The notes below the pieces were generated by a model. It saw only the letters and a program-made list of their open reading frames with translations, was not told the DNA's origin and ran no database searches. Of a stretch of 64,000 nt of DNA, positions 54,621-63,824 are shown piece by piece. This stretch comes from an uncultured Collinsella sp. (lineage in GTDB: Bacteria; Actinomycetota; Coriobacteriia; Coriobacteriales; Coriobacteriaceae): assembly GCA_958350755.1 (NCBI GenBank), contig CATWID010000004.1, positions 20,736 to 84,735 of the forward strand. The letters run 5' to 3'. Numbering within the stretch: the first letter of the stretch is position 1; the number at the start of each line of letters is the position of its first letter. The position numbers were made by a program, and so were the translations under genes.

Positions 54621-55696
54621 TAGAGGTCTCCTCCCTTAAATGGAAGCCCCTGCTCGGCTGCGCGCAGGATGCGCTCGTCGATCTGGGAACGCACGATGTC
54701 GTTGGTGGCGACCCAGGCGGCAAAGCTGGCGTTGTCGGGAGCGCCCAGGCCCTCCTGCAGTACCGGCGTCGCCTCGGACAGTGCAAGGACGAGCTCGTCG
54801 GTGGAGCCTGCACCCACGTTGACGCGGGCATAGACGCCATCGGGAAACTCGGTTTGGAAGTAGAGTGCCTCGGCCGCGTGCGGGCACGAGCGTGCAAGGA
54901 TGCGCAAGTAGTGCTCGGCACCCTCGTAGTCCAGCTCGCGCCAGGCTGCGCTCATCAGTGCGATGAGCGTCCACGGGTCCAAGTCGCGCTCCGCGTCCTT
55001 GGGACGACGACGCAGCGGCGTGTTGGCGAGATAGGGGACGGAGTGGGCAGAGCGAAAGCGCTTGAGCTCCTCGGCAGGGTATTCGAGCTTCGCCATGGCG
55101 AGCATCGCGGTGTGGCGGACGCCGGCCGGATCGTTGGGGGCAAAGTCGAGGCTGCGGTTTGCAGCTTCGAGCGACATGCGATAGCGTCCGCTAATGAGGG
55201 CGCGCGATGCAAGGGCGGCAAGCCAGCGCAGGTAGGGGCGGCGCATAAGGTCGCCCGCGGCCTCGCGCTCATAGGGGTCCTGCGCCGAGGCGATCTTGAA
55301 CGCCAGGTCATGCTCGACTTCATCGCGCTTGGATACCAGGTACTGTACGTATTCCTCGTTGGAGTCGGCGGTGAGGGCCGTCAGCATGCGCTGGGCATCC
55401 CAGTTGGTCGGATCGAGCGCGGCGGCCTCGCGAAGCATGTTCTCGGCAGCGGCCTCTTCCTGCTCGGCTTGGGCATCGTCGGGGATAAAGGGAATGCGGT
55501 AGTCGACAGCCTCGACCACCTTGGCAATCAGATGTCCGGCGCGGTCGCGATCATGCACGATGAGCGGCGCGGGGTTGCGGGTGAATTGTTCCATCAGACG
55601 CTCTACGGCGGTGCCATCGGTGAGCGGGATATTGTCGCGGCGCAAGGCCTCAAGAACGAGGCGATGGCAATCCTCTTGAATGGGATCGAATGCCAT
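54620..55696 (-). CDS. TPR-like helical protein 1
   Basis: 358 aa; ATG 55696 behind AAAGGAGG. N-terminus FDPIQEDCHRLVLEALRRDNIPL, then TPR-like helices (EAAALDPTNWDAQRMLTAL, NRSLDFAPNDPAGVRHTAML). Shares no clear motif with known enzymes; the repeated pattern suggests a scaffold. Forms a pair with the next gene and both may be in the murT-gatD transcript. Confidence 0.7.
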   Translation of the reverse strand: MAFDPIQEDCHRLVLEALRRDNIPLTDGTAVERLMEQFTRNPAPLIVHDRDRAGHLIAKVVEAVDYRIPFIPDDAQAEQEEAAAENMLREAAALDPTNWDAQRMLTALTADSNEEYVQYLVSKRDEVEHDLAFKIASAQDPYEREAAGDLMRRPYLRWLAALASRALISGRYRMSLEAANRSLDFAPNDPAGVRHTAMLAMAKLEYPAEELKRFRSAHSVPYLANTPLRRRPKDAERDLDPWTLIALMSAAWRELDYEGAEHYLRILARSCPHAAEALYFQTEFPDGVYARVNVGAGSTDELVLALSEATPVLQEGLGAPDNASFAAWVATNDIVRSQIDERILRAAEQGLPFKGGDL

Positions 55697-56196
55697 GGGG
55701 CCTCCTTTGCTGCGGTTAGGGTTCAAATGTCTCTATATAAGGTTCTAGTTTACCCGCATGTGGCACACCGGGGGTGTCGCACTTGGACTTGCACCTTTGC
55801 ACCACGAAGACGGATGTCGCACAAATGTCGGCACCTTGGACGACCGAGTGGTATCACGGTGCCGCAAACGGTCGATTTTTGGCGGCGAACGGTGCATATT
55901 TTGGAGGGGCACAGTCCTGCCCAGGATATGTAGTCAACCTTGATAAAACGTTTGCCCAGCTTGGGAGTATGAATGCCGCACAAGGGTCTTCAGGGATAGA
56001 AAAAACGTTTCATCATTGGCGGCTTTAGGTGAATAACTGACCAACCAGAACGGTAAAATAGTGTTTGTCTGAGCGTTGAGACGTTTAGACATCGCGCATT
56101 GTCATCGCCGGCAACGCGCAAACCGGTCCTAACGGAGCCAATTGGGTGCTCCGTTATATACGCAAGTCTAAGAGGGGCTTGTTTAGGAGGCACAGT
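55697..56196. promoter_or_regulatory. Divergent spacer, TPR gene / alcohol dehydrogenase
   Basis: 500 bp with no convincing gene. Near the alcohol dehydrogenase start, AACGGAGC / GCTCCGTT (56131-56155) is an 8-bp inverted repeat that could be an operator or leader hairpin. TAAAAT at 56055 is a weak -10 candidate without a -35. An 84-codon open frame at 55774 has no ribosome site and is rejected. Confidence 0.45.
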
Positions 56197-57420
56197 ATGG
56201 GACGTTTTACCAATCCTCGCGATCTGTACTTTGGTGAGGGCGCTCGCCACGAGGTGAAGAACCTCAAGGGCAAGAAGGCCATCATCGTTTCTGGCGGCAG
56301 CTCTATGCGCCGCGGCGGGTTCCTGCAGGACGTCGAGAACGACCTTAAGGAAGGCGGTTTCGAGGTCAAGCTGTTCGAGGGCGTCGAGTCCGACCCGTCC
56401 ATCGAGACGGTCATGAAGGGCGCCGAGGCCATGCGCGAGTTCGAGCCCGACTGGATTATCGCCATCGGTGGCGGCTCGCCTATCGATGCCGCTAAGGCCA
56501 TGTGGGTCTTCTACGAGTATCCCGAGGAGTCCTTCGATAACATCATCCAGCCGTTCAGCTTCCCGGAGCTGCGTCAGAAGGCTCATTTCTGCGCCATCTC
56601 CTCTACCTCCGGCACCGCTACCGAGGTCACCGCGTTCTCCGTCATTACCGACTACGCCAAGGGCATCAAGTACCCGCTGGCCGACTTCAACATCACCCCT
56701 GATGTCGCCATCGTCGACCCCGAGCTCACCTACACCATGCCCGCCAAGCTGTGCGCTCACACCGGCATGGATGCTCTGACCCACTGCATGGAGGCCTACG
56801 TTTCCACCTGCGCCTCTATGTTCACCGACGCCAACGCCCTGCACGGCATCCGCGAGATCGTCGAGTGGCTGCCCAAGTCCTATGCTGGCGACCATGAGGC
56901 CCGTCAGCACATGCACGAGGCTCAGTGCATCGCCGGTATCGCCTTCTCCTCGGGCCTGCTCGGCATCGTTCACTCCATGGCTCACAAGACCGGTGCTGCC
57001 TTCGAGAACGGCCACATCATCCACGGTGCCGCTAACGCCATGTACCTGGGCAAGGTTATCCAGTGGAACTCCAAGGACCCGCGTGCTGCTGAGCGTTACG
57101 CTTACGTGGCCAAGGAGATCCTGCACCTTCCCGGCGAGACCAACGAGGAGCTCATCGCTGCGCTCGTCCAGAAGATTCGCGACCTCAATGACCAGCTCAA
57201 CATTCCGCAGTCCATCAAGGATTACGCGAATGGTGGCGTGAAGGTCGACGCCGAGAACCCGCAGATGGTTTCCGAGGAGGAGTTCCTCGCCAAGCTGCCC
57301 GAGATCGCTGCGAACGCCGAGACCGACGCCTGCACGCCCGAGAACCCGCGTGAGACCAAGGCTGCCGACTTCGAGAAGATCCTCAAGGCCTGCTACTACG
57401 ACACGGACATCGATTTCTAA
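56197..57420 (+). CDS. Iron-containing alcohol dehydrogenase
   Basis: 407 aa; TAGGAGG precedes ATG 56197. Family III ADH, probably NAD(P)H-dependent reduction of an aldehyde such as butanal or lactaldehyde. Nucleotide motif GGGSPIDAAKAMW; metal-binding region TGMDALTHCMEAYVS with SMAHKTGAAFENGHIIHGAANAMYL supplying the Asp and His ligands. Closest in feel to butanol dehydrogenases (BdhA/YqhD group). Own terminator; followed by two glycerol dehydrogenase-like genes. Confidence 0.93.
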   Translation: MGRFTNPRDLYFGEGARHEVKNLKGKKAIIVSGGSSMRRGGFLQDVENDLKEGGFEVKLFEGVESDPSIETVMKGAEAMREFEPDWIIAIGGGSPIDAAKAMWVFYEYPEESFDNIIQPFSFPELRQKAHFCAISSTSGTATEVTAFSVITDYAKGIKYPLADFNITPDVAIVDPELTYTMPAKLCAHTGMDALTHCMEAYVSTCASMFTDANALHGIREIVEWLPKSYAGDHEARQHMHEAQCIAGIAFSSGLLGIVHSMAHKTGAAFENGHIIHGAANAMYLGKVIQWNSKDPRAAERYAYVAKEILHLPGETNEELIAALVQKIRDLNDQLNIPQSIKDYANGGVKVDAENPQMVSEEEFLAKLPEIAANAETDACTPENPRETKAADFEKILKACYYDTDIDF

Positions 57421-57441
57421 TCGACTCTTGTTATCGTAACG

Positions 57442-57481
57442 AGGGGCTCCGCACGTATCCGTACGGAGCCCCTTTCTTTTT
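57442..57481 (+). terminator. Terminator of the iron alcohol dehydrogenase
   Basis: 10-bp stem AGGGGCTCCG / CGGAGCCCCT, 12-nt loop, then TTCTTTTTTC. Confidence 0.9.
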
Positions 57482-57503
57482 TCTTTTAGAGAATGGGATA
57501 GTT

Positions 57504-58604
57504 ATGGCTGCAATTTTCAATAGCCCCAGCAAGTACATCCAGGGTCCGGACGAGCTCGCCAAGCTCGGCTCCTATGTCGAGCCGCTCGGCGCTAAGGCCC
57601 TCGTCATCGTGACGCCTTCGGGCAAGAAGCGCGTCGGTGCCAAGATCGAGGGTGGTTTTGCCGAGGCTAAGGCCGAGCTGCTGTTTGAGGACTTTAACGG
57701 CGAGTGCTCCAAGAGCGAGGTCGATCGCCTGGTTGCGCTCGCGCGCGACAACGGCTGCGACATCATCGTCGGCGTCGGTGGCGGCAAGATCCTCGACACC
57801 GCCAAGGCCGTCGCCTACTACCTGGAGTCCCCGGTCATCATTTGCCCCACCATCGCTTCGACCGATGCCCCGTGCTCGGCGCTCTCCGTGCTCTATACCG
57901 ATGACGGCCAGTTCGATAAGTACCTGTTCCTTAAGGCGAACCCCAATATCGTTCTTATGGATACGACGGTTATCGCGGCGAGCCCGGTACGCCTGACGGT
58001 GGCAGGTATGGGCGATGCGCTCGCAACCTACTTTGAGGCCCAGGCGACGCACGATGCCGACGGTGGCACCTGCGCTGGTGGCAAAGGCGGCATGGCCGGT
58101 CTGGCGCTTGCCAAGCTCTGCTACGAGACGCTTATGGCCGATGGCGTCAAGGCCAAGGTCGCGCTGGAGAAGGGTGCGCTCACGCCTGCAGTCGAGCATA
58201 TCATCGAGGCCAATACGCTGCTTTCGGGCATTGGCTTTGAGAGCTCGGGCCTTGCTGCTGCTCATGCCATCCACAATGGCCTGACGATTCTGCCCGAGTG
58301 CCACGGCATGTATCATGGCGAGAAGGTCGCCTTTGGCACCATCGTTCAGCTGGTACTCGAGGATGCTCCGACTGAGAAACTCGAGGAAGTCTTGGGCTTC
58401 TGCATTGAGCTGGGCCTGCCGGTCACGATGAAGGAACTTGGCGTTGCCGAGCTTACGCGCGAACAGGCCATGATTGTTGCCGAGGCCGCCTGCGCGCCCG
58501 ATGACACCATGTGCAATATGCCGTTTGAGGTGACGCCCGAGATGGTCGCAAACGCCATCCTGGGTGCCGACGCGCTGGGACACTACTATCTCATGGATGA
58601 GTAA
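57504..58604 (+). CDS. gldA: Glycerol dehydrogenase-like enzyme 1
   Basis: 366 aa, GldA family (zinc- or iron-dependent, NAD). GGGKILDTAKAVAYY binds NAD; IASTDAPCSALSVLYTD matches GldA; metal ligands in GMGDALATYFEA (Asp), AAHAIHNGLT (His) and HGMYHGEKVAFG (His). Oxidises glycerol to dihydroxyacetone or acts on a related vicinal diol. The next gene is a clear paralogue. Confidence 0.92.
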   Translation: MAAIFNSPSKYIQGPDELAKLGSYVEPLGAKALVIVTPSGKKRVGAKIEGGFAEAKAELLFEDFNGECSKSEVDRLVALARDNGCDIIVGVGGGKILDTAKAVAYYLESPVIICPTIASTDAPCSALSVLYTDDGQFDKYLFLKANPNIVLMDTTVIAASPVRLTVAGMGDALATYFEAQATHDADGGTCAGGKGGMAGLALAKLCYETLMADGVKAKVALEKGALTPAVEHIIEANTLLSGIGFESSGLAAAHAIHNGLTILPECHGMYHGEKVAFGTIVQLVLEDAPTEKLEEVLGFCIELGLPVTMKELGVAELTREQAMIVAEAACAPDDTMCNMPFEVTPEMVANAILGADALGHYYLMDE

Positions 58605-58616
58605 ATCAAGCTAAGG

Positions 58617-58652
58617 AAGGGGCAAAGCCAGCAGACGGCTTTGCCCCTTTTT
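58617..58652 (+). terminator. Terminator of glycerol dehydrogenase-like 1
   Basis: 13-bp perfect stem AAGGGGCAAAGCC / GGCTTTGCCCCTT followed by TTTT. Confidence 0.9.
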
Positions 58653-58655
58653 GCT

Positions 58656-58722
58656 ATGGTGCAAACTAACCTGACCCCATCGCACCAAGTTGGTGCAAAG
58701 GGGTCAGGTTACTTTGCACCAA
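58656..58722. repeat. Paired family B palindromes, GGTGCAAAG arms
   Basis: Right unit (58690-58722): 33 bp, arms TTGGTGCAAAG / CTTTGCACCAA, core GGGTCAGGTTA. Left unit (58658-58686) is the same element in reverse with a damaged arm. The core GGGG-n-CAGG is shared with the CCACCACAAA copies but the arms are not. Confidence 0.8.
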
Positions 58723-58751
58723 TCATTGTTTGATGAAGGGCGGATTCTCGT

Positions 58752-59819
58752 ATGGCGCTTCCTATGGTTTACGGCGGTCCCGGCCGGTATGTTCAGGGGC
58801 CGGGCGAACTTTCGCGTCAGGGCAGGTATTTGTCATGGTTGGGCTGCGCTGCCTATGTCTTGTTTGACCAGGGCACCGAGGATCGGCTGTGCAGGCAGAT
58901 CGTCGATGGATTTCTGGATGAAGATCTAAGCGAGCCGTTCTTTAAGATTTACAACGGTCCGTGTACGGAAGATGCCGTTGTCGAAATGGCCAAGGAAGCC
59001 CAGGCCGAGTATTGCGACATGGTGGTGGGCATTGGCGGCGGCAAGATGCTCGATATCGCAAAGGCCGTTGCGTTTTATGCTGAGCTGCCGTTGTGTGTAT
59101 GCCCCACGGCGGCTTCGATGGACGGTCCGTGCAGCGCGATTTCGGTGCTGTATCACGAGGATGGGTCGTTCGATCGCTATCTGATGCTCGAGAAGAATCC
59201 GGACCTGGTCGTGGTCGATACCAACGTGGTCGCGGCGGCCCCACTGCGTATGACGGTCGCTGGTATGGGCGATGCGCTGGCAACGTACTTCGAGGCGCGT
59301 TCGTGCGCCGCGGCGAGAGGCGCGAACGAGCACGGTGGCGCGCCGGGGCACTTGGCACTGGTCGCGGCACGTGCCTGCTACGACACGCTTATGGAATGCG
59401 GCGTCGCTGCCAAGCGCGACCTCAAGAAGGGTCGCATGTCACCAGCGGTTGAGCGCCTGATCGAGTGCAACATCCTGCTTTCGGGCGTTGGCTTTGAGAG
59501 CGGTGGCTTGGCGTTGGCGCATGCCATCGCCAACGGCCTGACGATTTTGCCCGAGTGCAAGGCTATGCACGGCGAGGCCGTGGCGTTTGGTCTGGTGGTC
59601 CAGCTTCGTCTGGAGCGTGCGCCCGAGCTTGAACAGGTGCTCGAGTTTTGTCAGCGCGTCGGTCTGCCGACGACGCTCGAGGAGCTGGGCCTTGGCGAGA
59701 TTTCCGATGCCGACCTGATGAGCGTTGCGGATGCGGCCTTTAGAAACGAACGCAATATGGCCAACGAGCAGGCCAAGGTGACCAAGCAAAAGCTCGTCGA
59801 GCTCATGCGCGAGGCATAG
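58752..59819 (+). CDS. Glycerol dehydrogenase-like enzyme 2 (paralogue)
   Basis: 355 aa, same architecture as the previous GldA (GGGKMLDIAKAVAFY, AASMDGPCSAISVLYHEDGSFDRYL, GMGDALATYFEARS, LAHAIANGLTILPECKAMHGEAVAFG). It shares the metal ligands but has one fewer His at HGMYH (reads CKAMHGE) and shorter loops, so the substrate may differ. Starts at ATG 58752. No terminator seen directly after it. Confidence 0.88.
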   Translation: MALPMVYGGPGRYVQGPGELSRQGRYLSWLGCAAYVLFDQGTEDRLCRQIVDGFLDEDLSEPFFKIYNGPCTEDAVVEMAKEAQAEYCDMVVGIGGGKMLDIAKAVAFYAELPLCVCPTAASMDGPCSAISVLYHEDGSFDRYLMLEKNPDLVVVDTNVVAAAPLRMTVAGMGDALATYFEARSCAAARGANEHGGAPGHLALVAARACYDTLMECGVAAKRDLKKGRMSPAVERLIECNILLSGVGFESGGLALAHAIANGLTILPECKAMHGEAVAFGLVVQLRLERAPELEQVLEFCQRVGLPTTLEELGLGEISDADLMSVADAAFRNERNMANEQAKVTKQKLVELMREA

Positions 59820-59899
59820 CTTGGCGCTTGATCGACCTTGTGCAATCGGGGCGGCGATAGGCCATAGGCTATTTGCCGCAAAGGTGCTCCGCGTGTAAT

Positions 59900-59930
59900 T
59901 TGCCCGAGGCACGGGCCGATAGCGTATTAT
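59900..59930 (+). promoter_or_regulatory. Candidate promoter of the ferredoxin gene
   Basis: TTGCCC (59900-59905) and TATTAT (59925-59930), 19-bp spacer, 40 bp before the gene start. Moderate match. Confidence 0.4.
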
Positions 59931-59970
59931 TATCTCTTGCTTGTTTGCACTGCTCAGGGAGGGGCCGCGC

Positions 59971-61224
59971 ATGGCGCAGGAACACGATCTGTTTGATGAC
60001 ATTATCGAGATCAGCAAGGGTTTCGACTTTCTTAAAAACCCGCTTGGCGGCGTGACCGACGCGCTCGATCCGTCGGCGCCGCAGTGGAATCCTGCCGACT
60101 ACAAGGAGCGTCCGCGCGGCAACACGATTCCGTGTCTGACCTGCAAAAACGAAAAGAGCGGCTGCACCGCGTGCATGGACGTGTGCCCGGTCAACGCCAT
60201 CGAGGTCGAGGAAGACGCCATCGAGATCCTCGATACCTGCCGCAAGTGCGGCCTGTGCGCTGCCGCCTGTCCGACTGAGGCGATTATTTCGCCGCGTCTG
60301 GCGCCCAAAAACCTTTACGACGACATTGTCTCGGCGGCTACGAGCCACGAGACCGCCTACGTTACCTGCACGCGTGCCCTTAAGCGCATGCCGCGCGAGA
60401 ACGAGGTTGTTGTCGCCTGCGTGGGCGATATTACGGCCGAGACCTGGTTCTCGGTACTGGCGGACTATCCCAACGTGAGCGTGTACCTGCCACTGGGCGT
60501 GTGCGATAAGTGCCGCAACACCGGCGGTGAGGACATCCTGGGCGAGGCGATTGCGAAGGCCGAGGAGTGGGCCGGCGCGGGCATGGGTCTGGAGGTCGAT
60601 CCCAAGAGCCTCAAATGTCATAAGCGCCGCGAGTACGAGCGCAAGGAGTACATGGAAAAGATCGCCCGCACCACGGGCCTTACCGTGACAAAGCTCAATC
60701 CGGCAACGGCGGCACTGGCCTCGGTGACGCAGAAGCTCAAAGCCCATCGCCATCAGATTACCCAGTTGGAGCGTACGCTCAACACCATGTGCGGCACCAC
60801 GACGACCAAGCGTCGCCGTTCGCTCACGCACGGGCGGCAGCTGGTGCTCTCGACGCTGCAAAACCACCCCGAGCTTGCCCAGAACATGCAGGTGAGCACG
60901 CCGGAGTGCGATTTTGACAAGTGCACGTCGTGCGGCGAGTGCGTCAATGTGTGTCCCACGTTCGCCTGCGATTTGGTGGGAAGCGGCCGCTTTGCACTGG
61001 AGTCCACGTATTGTTTGGGCTGCGGTGCCTGCGTCAAGGTGTGCCCCGAGCATGCACTCAAGTTAGTTAAGCATGACGCGTCCAATCTGGTCGTCGTCGA
61101 TCCCGAAGCCGAGGAAAAGGCCGCCCAGAAGGCCAAGGCCCACGAAGAAGCTGAGAAGGTCAAGGCCGAGGCAAAGGCCAAGCTTGACAAGATGCTCGAC
61201 CAGGTGGAAAAGCTCGCGGACTAG
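59971..61224 (+). CDS. Multi-cluster 4Fe-4S ferredoxin-type protein
   Basis: 417 aa; GGGAGGGGC precedes ATG 59971. Two N-terminal clusters (CLTCKNEKSGCTACMDVCPVNAI and CRKCGLCAAACPTEAI, residues about 49-100) and two C-terminal ones (CDFDKCTSCGECVNVCPTFAC and CLGCGACVKVCPEHAL, about 312-365). A middle domain (about 110-300) has lone Cys residues (LGVCDKCRN) and no known fold. An Ala/Lys/Glu coiled tail ends it. Likely electron carrier or redox subunit; no partner gene is adjacent. The arrangement resembles proteins linked to respiratory or molybdoenzyme systems, but this is inference. Confidence 0.8.
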   Translation: MAQEHDLFDDIIEISKGFDFLKNPLGGVTDALDPSAPQWNPADYKERPRGNTIPCLTCKNEKSGCTACMDVCPVNAIEVEEDAIEILDTCRKCGLCAAACPTEAIISPRLAPKNLYDDIVSAATSHETAYVTCTRALKRMPRENEVVVACVGDITAETWFSVLADYPNVSVYLPLGVCDKCRNTGGEDILGEAIAKAEEWAGAGMGLEVDPKSLKCHKRREYERKEYMEKIARTTGLTVTKLNPATAALASVTQKLKAHRHQITQLERTLNTMCGTTTTKRRRSLTHGRQLVLSTLQNHPELAQNMQVSTPECDFDKCTSCGECVNVCPTFACDLVGSGRFALESTYCLGCGACVKVCPEHALKLVKHDASNLVVVDPEAEEKAAQKAKAHEEAEKVKAEAKAKLDKMLDQVEKLAD

Positions 61225-61338
61225 TCAGCGACCCCTATCTCTGCTTCATTCGTGCCGCCGTGGCGTCCGGGTTAGCCCAGATGCTGCGGCGGCGCTATAC
61301 TTATGCAGTTTGAAATGCTTGTACCAAAAGGAGCTGTC

Positions 61339-62415
61339 GTGTCCCTTTCCATCGGTATCGTGGGCCTGCCCAACGTGGGCAAGTCGACGCTGTTCACCGC
61401 GCTTACCAAAAAGACCGGCCTTGCCGCCAACTATCCGTTCGCCACGATCGACCCCAACGTGGGTATCGTCGACGTGCCCGATAGCCGCCTGCAAAAGCTC
61501 GCCGACATCGTTAACCCGGGTCGCATCGTGCCGGCGACGGTCGAGTTCGTCGACATCGCAGGTCTGGTGAAGGGCGCCAACGAGGGCGAGGGCTTGGGCA
61601 ACCAGTTCCTGGCCAACATTCGCGAGACCGACGCCATCTGCGAGGTCGTGCGCTACTTTAAGGACCCCAACGTCATGCGCGAGGTGGGCCGTACGGGCGA
61701 GTTCGTCGATCCCGCCGGCGATGCCGACACCATCATGACCGAGCTCATCCTGGCCGACATGGGTACGCTCGAGAAGCAGCTGCCCAAGCTCGAGAAGGAG
61801 GCCAAGCGCGACAAGGAGCTCATGCCCAAGTTCGAGGTCGCCAAGCGTCTGCTTGCCTGGCTCAACGAGGGCAAGCGCGCCGCATCTATGGAGATGACCG
61901 ACGAGGAGCGCGCCGCTGCCAAGGGCCTGTTCCTGCTCACTATGAAGCCCATCCTGTATGTGGCTAACGTGGACGAGGATATGCTCAACGACGATCTGGC
62001 GCCCATCGATGGTGTTAAGCCGCTGCCCATCTGCGCCAAGATCGAGGCCGAGCTTTCCGAGCTCGATCCCGAGGACGCCGCCGACTACCTGGAGAGCTTG
62101 GGCTTGGAGCAGCCCGGCCTGGACGTGCTCGCACAGGCGGCCTATAAGCTGCTTGGCCTGCAGTCGTTCTTTACGGCCGGCGAGATGGAGGTCAAGGCCT
62201 GGACGGTTCGTCAGGGCGCGACCGCCCCGCAGGCCGCCGGCGTTATCCACACCGACTTTGAGCGCGGCTTTATTAAGGCCGAGGTCATTGGCTATGACGA
62301 CTACATCGAGCTCGGCGGTGAGCAGGGCGCCAAGGCCGCCGGCAAGCTGCGTATTGAGGGCAAGGACTATGTCATGGCCGATGGCGACGTCGTGCACTTC
62401 CGCTTTAACGTGTAA
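61339..62415 (+). CDS. ychF: Redox-regulated ATPase YchF
   Basis: 358 aa. GTG 61339 with AAAAGGAG upstream fits the normal N-terminus (SLSIGIVGLPNVGKST). P-loop NVGKST, YPFATIDPNVG, EFVDIAGLVKGANEGEGLGNQFL and the C-terminal TGS domain (AWTVRQGATAPQAAGVIHTDFERGFIKAEVI) are all present. Universal translation-associated ATPase. Confidence 0.96.
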   Translation: MSLSIGIVGLPNVGKSTLFTALTKKTGLAANYPFATIDPNVGIVDVPDSRLQKLADIVNPGRIVPATVEFVDIAGLVKGANEGEGLGNQFLANIRETDAICEVVRYFKDPNVMREVGRTGEFVDPAGDADTIMTELILADMGTLEKQLPKLEKEAKRDKELMPKFEVAKRLLAWLNEGKRAASMEMTDEERAAAKGLFLLTMKPILYVANVDEDMLNDDLAPIDGVKPLPICAKIEAELSELDPEDAADYLESLGLEQPGLDVLAQAAYKLLGLQSFFTAGEMEVKAWTVRQGATAPQAAGVIHTDFERGFIKAEVIGYDDYIELGGEQGAKAAGKLRIEGKDYVMADGDVVHFRFNV

Positions 62416-62426
62416 GGACGACGCAC

Positions 62427-62810
62427 ATGTTTAAATATGGCAAAAAAGTCGGCTACATGGGTATCGCGCTGCTCGTACTTGCGGTGCTTCCGCTGGTGGT
62501 AGCGGCGTTTGTGATCCCCAACATTGGTCCCGAGGTGGCAACGAAGTTTAATGCAGCCGGCGAGGTGACGCGCTGGGGCAAGAGCTACGAGTTGCTGGCA
62601 CTGCCGGTGCTCAACCTGCTGCTGAGCGTGGCGACGTACTTTACGGCAGGACGCCAGGCTAAAAACAATGATGACTCCGCCGCCATGGCGCGCATCGTGT
62701 GCGAGCGCTACCTGCGTAATGGTTGCATCACGGGTGTGTTCCTCAACGTGGTCAACGTTTACTTTATGTACTCGGCGATTACCGGAACGGGCTTTGGCTT
62801 TGGTTTCTAG
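62427..62810 (+). CDS. DUF1648-domain small membrane protein
   Basis: 127 aa with three or four hydrophobic stretches (residues about 11-33, 52-72, 97-120). The segment PNIGPEVATKFNAAGEVTRWGKS matches the DUF1648 pattern of SdpI-like and related membrane proteins. 11 bp after ychF. Function unknown. Confidence 0.75.
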   Translation: MFKYGKKVGYMGIALLVLAVLPLVVAAFVIPNIGPEVATKFNAAGEVTRWGKSYELLALPVLNLLLSVATYFTAGRQAKNNDDSAAMARIVCERYLRNGCITGVFLNVVNVYFMYSAITGTGFGFGF

Positions 62811-62819
62811 CCTGTCCTT

Positions 62820-63209
62820 TTAGGCAACGAGCCTGCACGCATATTCAAGGGCTGCTGCGAGGCCGCCGCTCGATTGTGGTTTAAAGACCATGTCGGCGGC
62901 GGCCTCGTTTTCGTATCCGGCGCCGCGAAGGGCGAGTGCGATACCGGCTTCCAGGAGAAGGGGCAGACCACGTTGGCTGGTTGCGATTACGGCAGCCTGA
63001 TTGAGCGAGCAGCTGTGCGCTTGGCATTGGATGGCAAGTTCGCCTTGCGCCGGGCAAGGGACCAGAACGGCGGCGACGCGACTTGATAGCAATGCAAATG
63101 CCGTGCGCTCATCGGGCGAAAGACATTCTGCTTCAACGACGACGAGCTTTGGCGGTGCGCTGTTTGTGCGAAGCGTGGCTCGGTACGTGCGGACCGAAGA
63201 ACCCGACAT
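62820..63209 (-). CDS. Hypothetical protein divergent from XRE regulator
   Basis: 129 aa, start at ATG 63209 behind AGGAG. No signal peptide or membrane segment; Leu/Ala-rich. Not recognised. The gap to the XRE gene contains a perfect palindrome next to this gene's promoter region, so the regulator likely controls both. Confidence 0.6.
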   Translation of the reverse strand: MSGSSVRTYRATLRTNSAPPKLVVVEAECLSPDERTAFALLSSRVAAVLVPCPAQGELAIQCQAHSCSLNQAAVIATSQRGLPLLLEAGIALALRGAGYENEAAADMVFKPQSSGGLAAALEYACRLVA

Positions 63210-63232
63210 AGAAAACTCCTGTGTATTCGGCA

Positions 63233-63256
63233 AAACGTAAACTATAGTTTACGTTT
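63233..63256. promoter_or_regulatory. 24-bp perfect palindrome, operator candidate
   Basis: Half-site AAACGTAAACTA repeated in reverse complement with no spacer, and the centre CTATAG can serve as a -10 in either direction. Sits between the divergent orphan and XRE genes; typical site for a small dimeric XRE repressor. Confidence 0.75.
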
Positions 63257-63285
63257 ATGTTCGGCTCCATTTCAAACTCGTCTGC

Positions 63286-63504
63286 ATGGACGAACGTGCT
63301 AAACAGATTCTTGGCAGGCGGGTCGAAGAGACACGCAGGGACCTTGGTATCTCCAAGGTTGATTTTTGTGTGGCGACAGGAATCAGCCGACCCTACCTCG
63401 ACCGAATCGAAGATGGGACGGCAAATTTCACGCTCAAGGTTCTATTTAAGATCGCGCCCGCCCTTGGCATGACGGTGTCAGAGCTTCTCGAGGGTATCGA
63501 ATAG
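63286..63504 (+). CDS. Small XRE-family helix-turn-helix regulator
   Basis: 72 aa, essentially one HTH domain: ILGRRVEETRRDLGISKVDFCVATGISRPYLDRIEDGTANFTLKVL. Helix 3 (ISRPYLDRIE) is the recognition helix. No strong ribosome site before ATG 63286, but the family match is clear. Probably autoregulates through the palindrome 30 bp upstream. Confidence 0.85.
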   Translation: MDERAKQILGRRVEETRRDLGISKVDFCVATGISRPYLDRIEDGTANFTLKVLFKIAPALGMTVSELLEGIE

Positions 63505-63824
63505 GGCGTTCCCCCGCTGTATTTGACGCTCTTTGGGCGGGTCCCCCTGGTTGCGATGTGCAAAATCGCGAGTATTCAGCACCTGTTCAGCCGTAGATGG
63601 TAGCCCGAGCGGCTGGCGTTGCCTTTTTAACAGTAGTTAATCCACGCGCTAAATAAAAATGAGGAATAAATATTTACTAGACGGCCGTTCGTCCTAAAAG
63701 TTTGTCTAACAATCAGCCGATTCTGCGCCTCCGGCGGAGAAATTGCAGAATACTCCGATTTTTGCACGGCCCGAGGGGGACCACCTGTCGTTTGAGGCTG
63801 CGATAAGTGGAACTGCCTTAGGGA
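63505..63824. other. Spacer between XRE gene and asparaginase-like gene
   Basis: 320 bp without a gene, AT-rich in the middle (AAATAAAAATGAGGAATAAA). A nested stem ATTCTGC...GCAGAAT with CTCC/GGAG inside lies at 63720-63751. Its role is unknown; it could end the minus-strand transcript. Confidence 0.5.

Noticed and set aside
55774..56028. 84-codon open frame before the iron alcohol dehydrogenase
   Set aside because: No ribosome site, no recognisable protein and lies in a promoter gap.
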